From NCBI GenBank assembly GCA_947184155.2, contig CAMXCT020002706.1:25424-89423 (forward strand): a stretch of 64,000 nucleotides of DNA, written 5' to 3'. The position numbers were made by a program, and so were the translations under genes. Position 1 is the stretch's first letter, and each line of letters opens with the position of its first letter. This document shows positions 53,030 to 63,391 of this stretch, in pieces. Under the pieces are notes generated by a model. The model ran no database searches. It was not told where the DNA came from and saw nothing but the letters and a program-made list of their open reading frames with translations. This DNA is from Cladocopium goreaui. Its lineage: Eukaryota; Sar; Dinophyceae; Suessiales; Symbiodiniaceae.

Positions 53030-54560
53030 TGATAAAAATGCATTATCATGTATTATCTAATATGTATATATTTTAGTTATATATATAATTTAGTTATATA
53101 TAGTTATATAAATATGTAAATTATAAATATATAAGTTACATATATATATATAGCATATCATACAGGAATTTCTATAGGTCATGAAGGTTATAGATAAGAC
53201 TATTCCCCCTATGGGGATTGAACCGCTTTGGACCGATGCTCTTCGCTTGGAAATAACGTGAAATTGGACCGGTGCTCACTAAAGAGCCAATGCCACCGGG
53301 GATATGTGCTCACTAAAAAGGGATCTAGGATAATCACTAAAATATTGGTTATACTATGTTTTCACCAAAATCGTTATAATACCAATGTTTCACCAAAATA
53401 TGAATTTACTATTTTCCATCACTTGTGAGGTAACTAGGATAAATCCAGGGTTGCTCCCCAGCACCCCAGGTACAAGGAGAGGTAAATTTGGTCAATGCGA
53501 AGGTGACATGACCTATTTGACCCCCAAAAGTGGCTATCATTTAACTATAATGGGTTGGAGCATTTAGCTAGCAACATGTGGATTGGACGATCGTCTGGTG
53601 TGATTGAACTCCGCTCAATGTGTCAAAACATTGGATAAATTAATGGTGTATGGTCATCTCGCCGTCATTTGGATCTTGAATCCCACAATATGACAGGGTA
53701 TATTCCATTCATCGAAGTGTGGTATTTCATATAGTTCTTACCCACTTACCAAGATGGATATCATTCCCACTCCGTTGGGGTTCCTTGCCACTGGTGCATA
53801 GTAATACCCATTCACGTGGGATGACGAGTCCCTTTTTGTAGGTATAAATTATTGAACTGTTGACCATGGCACAGATGATGGGGGAACACTGGGGACTTGA
53901 TCCAGATTTCATCAGATTGAAGGCGCTAGCCGCTAGCATCAACATGTCTCAACCATCAAGAATGCCTTACAGATCGGTGATCAAATTTGGCAGCACCTGT
54001 CAACAACGGGGATGATCTGCACAAAAAGGTGCGGGCATGGAACCAACGAAACAAACAGCTGAGAAAATACCAGGGAAGAAGCAGTGCAGGCTGCCCAAAT
54101 TCCGGAAGGCTGGCGTTAGTCAGTGTTAGTGAAAATCGAAGCGATATGACCAAACAGAAAGAACATATGTACTGTCAACCCCATATCAAAGAACCATTCT
54201 TGACAAATCCCACGGGATTGCACCAAACAAGTCGTAATCTATCGCAATCTGCTACTGCAACAAACTGCAACCCCCCAAATAGACAGCCCAGAGGGTTATC
54301 AATCCAGAGTTGGCATGAAGGTAAATTTGGTGTTCAGGTTCTGTATTATATGCAATGAGCCAACTTCGAAGTATGGGCTATATAATATAAAGTTATATAA
54401 ACATATAATATATATATATATATGATGATATATGGATTGCAAACCACATCCAAGTACCTGTGCGCAATGGCGTGACCAGTGGCACTCTTTTAAAAGTCGC
54501 TTGACCCCAAGCCCGCATCCCATCGTCCCAGTTACCCAAGTTTCAATTTGCTCTTCGAAA
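53030..54560. other. Intronic (gene C); no exon recognised
   Basis: The span has (TA)n-rich sequence at 53050-53155, two doubtful open stretches (53987-54358 +, 53727-53945 -) and a (TA)n run at 54400-54425. No splice-supported island was found. Confidence 0.3.
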
Positions 54561-54569
54561 AATGTGAAA

Positions 54570-54690
54570 TGATATGCTAGTTGGTGGTATACCTACCCCT
54601 CTGAAGAATATGAAAGTCAGTTGGGATGATTATGCCCATATATTATGGAAAAATAAAAGATGTTCCAAACCACCAACCAGATATGAATTT
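54570..54690. mobile_element. MITE-like element, family 3
   Basis: TAGTTGGTGGTATACCTACC CCTCTGAAGAA ... GATGTTCCAAACCACCAACC AGATATG, in the orientation opposite to most copies. Confidence 0.8.
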
Positions 54691-54847
54691 CACATCTTGA
54701 TCTCCCAAGTGAGTAAGTTCAGAGTCAGCTCACTGATTCGATTCACCATAGCTCACTTTGGGGCCCTCGATGTATCTTGATGTGCCATGATGTACCTTAT
54801 TTTGACACCAAACCATGTTGAGCCATCTGAAAATATCATAGTATTCT

Positions 54848-54960
54848 AGATAAATTACAATATTTCACTAGCCTGAATTAAGGCCATTTGGGGATGATTT
54901 GCCTTATAAACAATGATTCCAGAGAGGGAGAAAGGTGAGATCGTTACAATTTACCCAGAG
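54848..54960. mobile_element. MITE-like element, family 4
   Basis: TCTAGATAAATTACAATATT TCACTAGCC ... GAGATCGTTACAATTTACCC AGAG. Confidence 0.75.
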
Positions 54961-55194
54961 TATATCAGTGTGTAGAATCTTATAATACATCAAACTGGTG
55001 AAAGTCTGAGAAAAACTGACAATATCATAAGAATACTATGGTATACTATACACCCATATAATAAAATTGTATATAATAAACCAAACTATCTTCCAGTTTT
55101 TAGACCATAGTTTAGTATATAAAACTATACACCGCCAATATCATAGTATTCTTGTTGAATAGCATCATTCAGGCTCCCTGGGCCCCCCGTTGGC

Positions 55195-55232
55195 CTCTTC
55201 AGCATGTCCGGCCAGGCGTTGAGCGGGTCGAC
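55195..55232 (-). CDS. Gene C micro-exon (38 nt): RLAGHAEE
   Basis: The acceptor GCGAATAACCAG|G gives RPAQRLAGHAEE with phase 1 in and phase 0 out at a GC donor (GAGGAG-type: GAAGAG|GCCAAC). Joined to the next exon it reads ...GHAEE|VCGLSW..., the conserved CDC20/FZR junction. Other frames of the island are also open (VDPLNAWPDMLKRP), but only this one completes the WD repeat. Confidence 0.7.
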
Positions 55233-55244
55233 CTGGTTATTCGC

Positions 55245-55655
55245 GAACCGAGCCCTCGAAATTGTTCACCATTTCACCGGACGGCTTTTTGGGCAAAAAC
55301 AGGCCATGAAAAATCAGAACTGGGGAAATCAACATGAAAATTGGGGAAAATCATGGGGAAAACAAGAAATAAAACAAGAAATGAATTGAATTTTGGGGAA
55401 AATTGAGGAAGCCATGAATCAACATGAACATGTCATAAAAAATGGCTTCAATGGGGAAAACAATTTAAAAGAACACAATACCTAGCTGGAAATTCAATGT
55501 TCATTTGACGCATGATCTTCCGGAGAAATGTAACATGGATATCCTGGATAGCAACCAAAGGTTGTTCATCCTGGCTTGACCTTGTCATTGCATTATCAAG
55601 TTGGTACAGGATGGCGCCCGCAGTCGAGCTCGCGTTCAGAAACGCCTTCTTTCAG
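55245..55655. other. Intronic; no exon recognised
   Basis: A-rich sequence with repeated AAAATTGGGGAAAATCATGGGG-like words at 55300-55460. Confidence 0.35.
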
Positions 55656-55659
55656 TGGC

Positions 55660-55772
55660 TGAATTAACTTGGGTTTATAGTAGAGATAACTATAGTACTC
55701 CTGGGGGTTATAATGGTTTATATATATATATATAAACCAACAAACATCACTGGGGGGCACCCCCCTGTACAA
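55660..55772. mobile_element. MITE-like element, family 2, diverged
   Basis: AATTAACTTGGGTTTATAGT ... AAACATCACTGGGGGGCACC CCCCTGTAC. The TA-rich core is expanded. Confidence 0.6.
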
Positions 55773-56079
55773 GACTGCAATTCACTCTGAACTGCTGACC
55801 AATTTTGGTGGGGCCATCCCAGCTAGTCGGGGGCTCTTATACAGCTTGAGTATTGTATAAGAATTCACTGTACAAGAATTTGAGGGGCTCGAATCCAAGG
55901 CGGGCTACATATTTTCAGCTATACCAAGCACATAGCACTTTAAGAATTTGAGGGACCCTGGAATAGGATTGCCAAATTCTTAAATTACTGCTTATACGTG
56001 AGGTTTGCAATTCCCCTTTGCGGTTCATTTTTTTTGTGGAGTGACCCCTTATGGTCTTATGGGATGAAATCGAGCTTTG

Positions 56080-56332
56080 CAGAAAAACAATTGTTCAAGC
56101 AACGAAGAATTATTTTTTCTGCACTGCTCTTATGAAACGCAAACAAGCCCCAGCCCGGCTTTGCAAAAAAACAATTTTTCAGGCTCTAAAAAAATGTTTT
56201 TTCTGCACTGTTCTTATGAAACTCAGAGAAGCCCGGATTTGCAAAAAAGCAATTTTTCAGGCTCTAAAAAAATGTTTTTTTCTGCACTGTTCTTATGAAA
56301 CTCAGAGAAGCCCGGATTTGCCAAAAAAAAAT
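56080..56332. repeat. 78-83-bp tandem array, left part (three copies)
   Basis: The unit contains CAATTTTTCAGGCTCTAAAA, TGTTTTTTCTGCACTGTTCT and TATGAAACTCAGAGAAGCCC GGATTTGC. The array is broken at about 56332 by the inverted composite element and resumes at 57110. Confidence 0.85.
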
Positions 56333-56377
56333 ACTTTACTTCGTGTGATCCCCACCATGACATTTATACATGTTCTT

Positions 56378-56725
56378 ACTGGCACATCTTCTGGCATTCT
56401 ATCTGACATATCTTCTGACATTCTATTTGGCATTCTATCTGGCATATCTTCTGGCATTCTATCTGACAAATCTTCTGGCATTCTATCTGGCATATCTTCT
56501 GGCATTCTATCTGACATATCTTATGGCATTCTATCTGGCATTCTATCTGGCATATCTTCTGGCATATATTCTGACATATCTTCTGGCATTCTATCTGGCA
56601 TTCTATCTGGCATTCTATCTGGCATATCTTCTGGAATATTTTCTGGCATATCTATCTGGCATATCTTCTGGCATATTTTCTGGCATTCTACCTGGCAAAT
56701 CTTCTGGCACTCTATCTGACATTTT
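56378..56725. repeat. 24-bp minisatellite inside copy 2
   Basis: GGCATATCTTCT/GGCATTCTATCT 12-bp half-units, the reverse complement of the array at 22.74-23.16 kb. Confidence 0.85.
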
Positions 56726-56734
56726 ATCTTCCTA

Positions 56735-56995
56735 CATGAGGTCCGGCAGGGAACACTTGGCGTGGATACTCGCGGTTGAGGTCCGGCAGGGAACACTGGG
56801 CGTGGATGGTCGTGGTTGAGGTCCGGCAGGGAACACTGGGCGGGGATGGTCGTGGTTGAGGTCCGGCAGGGAACACTGGGCGTGGATACTCGCGGTTGAG
56901 GTCCGGCAGGGAACACTGGGCGGTGATGGTCGTGGTTGAGGTCCGGCAGGGCACACTGGGCGTGGATGGTCGTGGTTGAGGTCCGGCAGGGAGCA
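56735..56995. repeat. 40-bp minisatellite inside copy 2
   Basis: GGTTGAGGTCCGGCAGGGAA units, the reverse complement of the array at 22.42-22.68 kb. Confidence 0.85.
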
Positions 56996-57111
56996 GGAGG
57001 AGAGGAGACGAGGAGAGGAGACGAGGAGAGGAGACGAGGAGAGGAGGAGGAGAAGGAGGAGGAGCAAGCAACTGACATAAAATCTAACAACCCTCACCTG
57101 GCAGGTGGGGA

Positions 57112-57530
57112 ATCAGGCTCTAAAAAAATGTTTTTTTCTGAACCGTTCTTATGAAACTCAGAGAAGCCCGGATTTGCCAAAAAAACAATTTTTCAGGCTC
57201 TAAAAAAATGTTTTTTCTGCACTGTTCTTATGAAACTCAGAGAAGCCCGGATTTGCAAAAAAAAACAATTTTCAGGCTCTAAAAAAAAGTTTTTTCTACA
57301 CTGTTCTTATGAAACTCAGAGAAGCCCGGATTTGCAAAAAAAAAATCAGGCTCTAAAAAAATGTTTTTTCTGCACTGTTCTTATGAAACTCAGAGAAGCC
57401 CGGATTTGCCAAAAAAGCAATTTTTCAGGCTCTAAAAAAATGTTTTTTTCTGCACTGTTCTTATGAAACTCAGAGAAGCCCGGATTTGCCAAAAAAAACA
57501 ATTTTTCAGGCTCTAAAAAATTGTTTTTTT
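57112..57530. repeat. 78-83-bp tandem array, right part (five to six copies)
   Basis: The same unit as 56080-56332. One copy (near 57340) is shortened by loss of the CAATTTT segment. Poly-A/poly-T length differs between copies. Confidence 0.85.
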
Positions 57531-58350
57531 CGTGTGTCTCTTGTCAAATCTGCCAGCTCCACCTCGTTACCTTGCTTTGGCTCGCTCCAAATTGCGCAGA
57601 TGCGCACAATACATGACTAAGAACGCTCTAAGAATTTGAGGGACCCTCGACCTATTGTGGTGGAAATTTGCCATTTTAAAACCTCAGGCTTTCAGATTCT
57701 TAACCAACTCTCGGGCTCTGCACAAACTGTGCCGTCTGCTCGGGGCAGTTTCTGACGGATTATGGGAATTGGTTTGAGACTTCCATAATTCCCTTCAGAA
57801 CCCATTGGAATGTGGAAATCCGTTTTGACGGATTTCAAACAATAAGTTCCTTCACAGAACAAACATGTTCCTGAAAGACGCCCCACATGGTAGGCTGTAT
57901 CCTTTTTACTGAAAAAAAAAACAAAAAATCAGCCTCTCAGTAAACCCATCTTTTGAAGACCATGATGCCGAACACACCTCTATGGGAACCCAAAATTGGT
58001 GCTGACCTGGTAATTCCTGGAATCAGTTGGTTGGTACTCATGGGACTGTATGAATCAACCCTTCTGTGATGGTCAAAGAACACATTTCCCAGTTGAATCA
58101 AGATATAATGTTTATTATCTAGTATAGAATCTATAAATATTATTATTATATATAATTATTTTAGATAACATAATGGTGAGTGGACCACCATTTTGATGCC
58201 AAGATATCTGCATATGGTCATGGTCATGACATCTCCATATTTCCGAGATAACTCCCCGTAGTTGATAGTACAACCAATGTTGAAAAGGTTAAATCAGTTA
58301 AATCTGTATATTTTTTCCGAGTTAAACCCACCAAAAAACATGGTGTTTGT
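57531..58350. other. Intronic (gene C); no exon recognised
   Basis: The word AAGAATTTGAGGGACCCT (57630) also occurs at 55938, so the tandem-array region is flanked by related sequence. No splice-supported island was found. Confidence 0.35.
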
Positions 58351-58356
58351 TCTGGC

Positions 58357-58470
58357 TACCCTCTGGCAAACGTTAACATAACTATGGAAAATCACCACGC
58401 TATTAATGGGCATATCAACTATAAATAAATGGCCATTGTTCATAGCTATGTAAACGTTTACCAGAGGCTA
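58357..58470. mobile_element. MITE-like element, family 1
   Basis: TACCCTCTGGCAAACGTTAA ... CTATGTAAACGTTTACCAGAGGCTA. Confidence 0.8.
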
Positions 58471-58474
58471 GAAA

Positions 58475-58705
58475 GTGGTGCCCCCGTTTACGAACGCTAA
58501 GTTGGGGTTCACATAACTCCAATTTCACTATGGTAAAGATGGTACGCACATAACTACAAGGTGGTGCCCCATAGTTAGCTAAGTTGGTTTATAACTCCCA
58601 TAACTATGGTTTATGGCAGATATAACTATAGTTAATGGGGTTTATAAACCAACTTATAACTGGGGGGCACCATCCTGTATAGTTACTGGGGCTTTTGTTA
58701 ACCAA
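58475..58705. mobile_element. Family-2 element interrupted by a second family-2 element
   Basis: The outer copy starts GTGGTGCCCCCGTTTACGAA and continues after the inner copy as TAGTTACTGGGGCTTTTGTT AACCAAC. The inner, cleaner copy is TACAAGGTGGTGCCCCATAG ... GGGGGGCACCATCCTGTA (58555-58679). It sits at the AACTA|TAGTTACT point of the outer copy, showing at least two rounds of activity. Confidence 0.75.
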
Positions 58706-58791
58706 CAACCCCACCATCCATTCCTCTATGGCTCGAGAGGTTTTTCACCCACCATCCCATGCGAAAGCGATGGACGCCCAGGTGCCGTCAC

Positions 58792-58828
58792 AGGGCTCAC
58801 GCAGGTCCCAGTGCAAGATGGACGTATC
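58792..58828 (-). CDS. Gene C micro-exon (37 nt): DTSILHWDLREP
   Basis: The acceptor CATGACTTCCCCGCAG|G opens DTSILHWDLREP plus one base, ending at GAGCCCT|GTGACG. With the next exon it yields '...DLREPC|RPAQRLAGHAEE', the normal spacing between these WD motifs. A later in-phase donor (GATG|GTGGGT, 58752) would add 13 residues (CDGTWASIAFAWD) and cannot be excluded. Confidence 0.7.
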
Positions 58829-59002
58829 CTGCGGGGAAGTCATGGACAGACTTGATATGTTTGACATGATATGACATGTGTACTGTATATTAAAAAGTAT
58901 ATTTGATGTGTATATACCATACATAGATATATTCATATCTATATTGTTTCTTGAAATGCGTATATAAATATGTCCATATAATATATATATATATTTATAT
59001 AT

Positions 59003-59118
59003 GGGTAAATTATAATAATTCACTAACCTGAATAGTTCGGTCATTTGGGGATGATTTCCCTTATTAACTATGATTTCCAGTGAGGGAGAACAGTGAGGTC
59101 GTTATAACTTACCCAGGT
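59003..59118. mobile_element. MITE-like element, family 4
   Basis: ATGGGTAAATTATAATAATT CACTAACCTGAATAG ... GGTCGTTATAACTTACCCAG. It is a good copy with both GGGTAAATTATAA/TTATAACTTACCC ends. Confidence 0.8.
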
Positions 59119-59280
59119 ATATATGTATATATATGTGCGGATATAGATGTAAGATCAATACATTAGAGATAGGTAACGATAACCAACAAACAATTTGGAC
59201 ATCAGCCTCGATCAACGTCGCATGTTGGACGCCAAACATTGGTGGAGGTCAATATGGGGAATGAATGAACAAAGACCACT

Positions 59281-59434
59281 ACAGGATGGGGGCCGCCAGT
59301 GATGTGAATGTTGGTTTATAAACACCATGAATACTATAGTTATCTATAGCTAAATCCACCATAAACCATAGAATTCAGCCACTTATATCTCAACTGAACG
59401 CTATCTTGGGGGCCCCATCCTGTACCCTCCGGTT
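59281..59434. mobile_element. MITE-like element, family 2
   Basis: TACAGGATGGGGGCCGCCAG ... GGGGGCCCCATCCTGTA. A near relative in opposite orientation is at 41577-41743. Confidence 0.8.
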
Positions 59435-59585
59435 TGCTCAAACATGGCTTAAGCTGAAAATCCCAGCCATTTATAGAGAGAGAGAGAGATTTTCCAGCAA
59501 TTTCCTAGTATAAACTTCCAGCTATCATTGGGGGATGTGAGAAGTGTCATGGATCCCATCTGTTGGGGTTAAAAAAGTGAGGATT

Positions 59586-59695
59586 GCCCTCTGGTAATGA
59601 CTAACAGTTCGCTATTGAAAATGGCCATTTGTAGTTGATGTTCCCATTAAACATGGTGATTTTCCATAGTTATGTAAACGTCTACCAGAGGATTA
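59586..59695. mobile_element. MITE-like element, family 1
   Basis: TGCCCTCTGGTAATGACTAA ... TTATGTAAACGTCTACCAGAGGATTA. Confidence 0.75.
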
Positions 59696-60074
59696 ACGTA
59701 CATGGGGATTAAACTATGTTGACCTGGCTGGTTGGTGAAGGTTCAACATTGAATCATTGGGATTTCCATGACGATGGTTAGTCTTCCACCAACCGCGCCA
59801 AGTGACCCCACAATCATCTTGGATGATCATCTCTAGATCCAGACATCAAGAAGCTGTTTGGGATGGTTCGATGGATCTCTTGATATCCACTGGCGTCTCT
59901 TGCTAAATCCAATCAAAATAGTCTAACCATCCAAAATAGTCTACCTATCCGGACCTATCCCAAAAAAATAGATAAAATCAACTAATTATCCAAAATAGTC
60001 TATCCAAAATAGTCTATCCATCCAAAATCATCCAGAACGATTTTGGATAAATCTCCATGTCTCCATCAAAACGC

Positions 60075-60129
60075 CTGCGAGCCGCTGAAGAGATCCACGT
60101 GGCTGGCCCAGCTTACTGCACAGCACCTC
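60075..60129 (-). CDS. Gene C exon (55 nt): CCAVSWASHVDLFSGSQ
   Basis: The acceptor CACACCGTAAAG|G gives R, CCAVSWASHVDLFSGSQ, ending at CAG|GCGTTT, a GC donor. It is phase 2 in and phase 0 out. It continues the WD blade as '...HRR|RCCAVSW' and hands over '...SGSQ|DTSI'. The SW.....SGS pattern is the usual core of this blade in CDC20/FZR proteins. Confidence 0.7.
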
Positions 60130-60585
60130 CTTTACGGTGTGGAATAACAGGGATATCTTGGGAGATTTCTTAGGCAATATTTATCTGTTCATATTTAATG
60201 GGATTCAGGATAGAAAATATGCCAGGATAGAATCATCAAACCCCGATATTTTATGATACTTTATGATAATTTATGGTGATATTTTATTGACAATTATTAC
60301 TATTCTACTATTCATGAGCCAATGTTCCAGCCTTGGAAACCCTCCAACCTTGGTGGTAAATCCCATACACCTTTTAAGATCGGACCTCAGAGCTTGCGTC
60401 AATCTTTTTCACGAGCTGGCTGGTGAAGTGGCCCAGTGAGAACGGCTTGTAAAATTATAGTTCCCAGCAAAAAGTGCAACGTATAAGCCCATGTAATAAT
60501 CATTGATTTACCCATGAACAAAAATGGTGATTTACCCAGCTATAAAATGGTGATTGTCCCTAGTTTTTTGTATGTTTAATCCATA

Positions 60586-60689
60586 TACCCTCTGGTAAAC
60601 TAACATAGCTTTGGAAAATCAACATTTTTAATGGGAAAACTCAGTATAAATTGCCATCTTCAATAGCTATGTTAGTTTACCAGATGGTA
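60586..60689. mobile_element. MITE-like element, family 1
   Basis: TACCCTCTGGTAAACTAACA ... CTATGTTAGTTTACCAGATGGTA, 45 bp downstream (in gene C sense) of the exon at 60734. Confidence 0.85.
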
Positions 60690-60733
60690 ATCCCCCAAGA
60701 AATCATCGATCGCAGGGGTTTTTTTCGGGCCGC

Positions 60734-60780
60734 CTGCGATGGCCACGAAGGACTTGCAGCTGCACCCCAGCTGAGGTATC
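60734..60780 (-). CDS. Gene C exon (47 nt): DTSAGVQLQVLRGHR
   Basis: The acceptor GGCTGGCGCGCCAG|G opens DTSAGVQLQVLRGHR and ends at CGCAG|GCGGCC (GC donor), phase 0 in and 2 out. Preceded by '...DVQIW' it forms the WD dipeptide (IW|D), followed by the L-x-x-L-R-G-H start of the next blade. The larger GC island around it is open in other frames on both strands, but they do not join the neighbours. Confidence 0.7.
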
Positions 60781-61039
60781 CTGGCGCGCCAGCCAGCGCG
60801 CTGCCACGCCAAGTGGGCCGTCAGATGTCCGACGTTGGACGAATCAGACGCTGGGCAGAGATTGGGCAGATTTCCAACATTTATAGTACAGAAATGTACA
60901 GAACATTAATGATGTACATTATATTATAGTGCATGATCAGATTAAGGTTCTGCCAAGGGCATTTTGATGCATTTAAGACCAGATGAACTTAAAAAAATAA
61001 ATTACATGCCGCATGTGATCATGTCATAGATGATACAGC

Positions 61040-61260
61040 ATGTTGCAGCGAGTTGCTGCATTTTTTCATTGTAGCATATTGTTGCCCCCAGACTGATCGT
61101 TGTTCAGATGCGTGTCGACAAGAATGGCTGAAAAGAGACGGGAACACGCTCCATGCAGCGTTTATTGACCAATATTTTACCCTGAAAAGGGCCCCAACAG
61201 GGAGAGCCACACCGTCACGTGGGACATCTGGACAGCAACGGGACAAAGAGGGAAACCATG
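61040..61260. other. GC-richer island, possible exon of unknown strand
   Basis: The + frame reads EWLKRDGNTLHAAFIDQYF. The minus strand has two very good acceptors (CCCTTTTCAG|G, CCCGTCTCTTTTCAG|). Gene C needs no extra sequence here, because the exons at 62.6 and 60.8 kb join directly in phase. Confidence 0.25.
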
Positions 61261-61261
61261 T

Positions 61262-61394
61262 AATGTCAACCCCGGATTAATAAACCATGGTTTATTAATT
61301 AGGGGGGCATTCCCCCAATAGTCATGATTTGATACTTCAATGGTACCTTTCCAATGAAACAGCTTAGGGGTTTATTAATCCAGGGTTGACATTA
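61262..61394. mobile_element. MITE-like element, family 8 (TGTCAACCCCGGATTAATAA)
   Basis: TAATGTCAACCCCGGATTAA TAAACC is mirrored by GGTTTATTAATCCAGGGTTG ACATTA. Only one copy is in the window. Confidence 0.8.
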
Positions 61395-61399
61395 ACTGA

Positions 61400-62205
61400 T
61401 TGTAGCATGATATGTTCCCTGTTTTGTCATCCAAGAGGTTCAGAACGGAAAAGTCCCATCCACCTTAGTTGGGAGACTAGCCGGGCTATAGTGGGCCTGG
61501 ACCTTACTTGCCAGTGGCAAAAGATTTCATAGCATGATAAACATGGTGTGCCACACTGAAGGAGCACCCGGTGCGCCGTAAAAAACGCACATCCAAAAGG
61601 CGTCAAGATCTTGGCCCTTTCATAGATAATGTTACTCCGGAAACGATTATCCTAGCATATCCTAGGAATCCTAGCTGTTTGATTTGGAGCATCCTGACAA
61701 AAAACGTTCATCTGCTATTCAACTGGACCCCTGCAATTTGACGAATCATGACTTCTTCAAATCCAGAGACACTGGTCCACCAGGTGCGGGTGATGAGACT
61801 ATGACCCACTTGGAGCATCACCCCATGCGGTAAATGATTAGCTTTTTGCGGGTAAAACAAAGCCATTTGCACCATCCCCCAGTCATCACCATTTTTATAG
61901 ATGGTATGTTTACCATTCCCAGATGGGTGCTTTATTATTGTCTTACCCACATTAAGTGGGATTATAATCCGCTTATCAATGGGATAACTTAGGGGACTTG
62001 GGCCCCGTGAATACAGCCGCCCGTGAGCAGGACGCGCATGGCAAAGACCTTCATTTGGGATATCTCAATGGGGCACCCACAGACAAAACAATTGCACATT
62101 TTTCCCATGTTTTTTCCGCACAAACAAAGTCATATCTGCATATGAGTGTTCAATTGCCGATCACTTTCCACCAGAAATAAACCCCTCAAAAGCGATAAAT
62201 CATCA
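61400..62205. other. Intronic (gene C); family-7 fragment
   Basis: ACCATCCCCCAGTCATCACC to TTGTCTTACCCACATTAAGT (61872-61957) is an inverted-orientation relative of the family-7 element. The rest has no supported exon. Confidence 0.4.
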
Positions 62206-62211
62206 AAAATG

Positions 62212-62293
62212 TCAATGGATTGGTTTAAGGGTAGATTTTCCCATTAAATATGGGATTTTCACATATATTTTTTCCCTTAAACCAATCCATTGA
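62212..62293. mobile_element. MITE-like element, family 6
   Basis: TCAATGGATTGGTTTAAGGG ... TTTCCCTTAAACCAATCCAT TGA. The terminal 17 bp are perfectly inverted. Confidence 0.85.
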
Positions 62294-62581
62294 AAATGTG
62301 TATTTTATCTTAGTCATGGCTGTTTCGAAAGAATTTGGTGAATCCAGGATTCGAAACCTTCCAGTTGGGGAAAGTCCGAATATTTGAAAGGAATCGTGGA
62401 TTGGGCTGCGTGCATATGATGACACATAATATTGTATTATATATATATATATGTATTGTATACTGTATACATATGTGTGTGTACATCTAAAATCATATAC
62501 TGTATACGTATACATATTATGTATTATATTTTAGGGGGTCCACCCTAATGTTTAATCAACACCCTTGCCCCCCCATGGCAC

Positions 62582-62633
62582 CCAAATCTGGACGTCGCCA
62601 TTGGCAAGGCCCAGGGCCAGATGGTTGCAACAC
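62582..62633 (-). CDS. Gene C exon (52 nt): WD40 blade ending DVQIW
   Basis: The acceptor TTCGCTGCGACAG|G opens CCNHLALGLANGDVQIW and ends TGG|GTGCCA. LALGLxNGDVQIW is the standard end of a WD blade (A-V-G-x-x-x-G-x-V-Q-I/L-W in CDC20). Phase 2 in matches the micro-exon at 63.4 kb and phase 0 out matches 60780. Confidence 0.75.
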
Positions 62634-62649
62634 CTGTCGCAGCGAAAAA

Positions 62650-63385
62650 TGTTTGGAGTTCACATCGAATTTCACAAAACATGATGGGAACTAGAGAAAT
62701 GAAACCAACCCAAATTGGATATCAAATTGTACATCTACTAATGTGGTTTATTTTAATTTGGAATCAGATTGTGCAAACCCATCCTTGTATCATCTCCATT
62801 AGACCAACAAAGAAAAGCAAAAAATATCAAATGGCCCCATCCAATGAACCCCCAAACTCACCCAGTTGTTCACTTAAATATGTGGCAAGAGTCACATTTG
62901 GGGCACGATATTCAAACAGAATGACGAACAAAGTTTTTTTACACGTGGGGTATCCACTAATCAACATCCAACATTGTTCTATTCAACAAGAATCAGACAT
63001 ACCGCTTCGAAATTTAATATAGCTATAGACAATGGCCTCCAGTTTCATTATAGATGTGTTATCTTCTATACATGGTGACTTTCATAAGAAACTGCTAAAT
63101 CACCTGAGGTTGAATCCCAATGTTTAATCACAAATCCCCATGTTTGAATGTTGTCCCATGAAATACCCATTCATATGTCATGAAACCACTATTTACATCT
63201 ATTTACAAGGGTTAAATAGCCAGAAATCACTATATGTTTTGTTGGTCATTTTATATGTCAAAATCACTATTCCTATTGGCCAAACACCTTTTTTTGCTGT
63301 CTTTATTGCTTAAATCCCATGGAAAACCACGATGGAGCCATTGCTAAAATGTAGCCAAAAATGACCCCTTAGAAAAGCCGCGCCC
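62650..63385. other. Intronic (gene C); no exon recognised
   Basis: An open + stretch (62621-63022) overlaps the WD40 exon and is regarded as its shadow plus intron. The rest is AT-rich. Confidence 0.35.
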
Positions 63386-63391
63386 AGGCAC

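Larger units (their letters stand above)
56333..57111 (-). repeat. Composite minisatellite element, copy 2 (inverted)
   Basis: Read on minus it repeats the order of the 22.24-23.20 kb element: CCCCACCTGCCAGGTGAGGG edge, TTGTTAGATTTTATGTCAG, a CTCCTCC tract, seven 40-bp units, the joint, a 24-bp array and the TGTCATGGTGGGGATCACAC/GAAGTAAAGTA tail. It is inserted in the 78-83-bp array, which continues on both sides. Unit counts and some unit variants differ from copy 1. Confidence 0.85.

Noticed and set aside
56521-57090. Reading frame of 189 codons on -
   Set aside because: It is the same repeat-driven frame in the inverted copy of the composite element.
60651-60929. Plus-strand frame (GHEGLAAAPQLRYPG)
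   Set aside because: Shadow of the gene C exon; only the minus frame joins the WD40 series at both ends.
62621-63022. 133-codon plus frame
   Set aside because: It overlaps the DVQIW exon in antisense, then continues in AT-rich intron with no splice or domain support.
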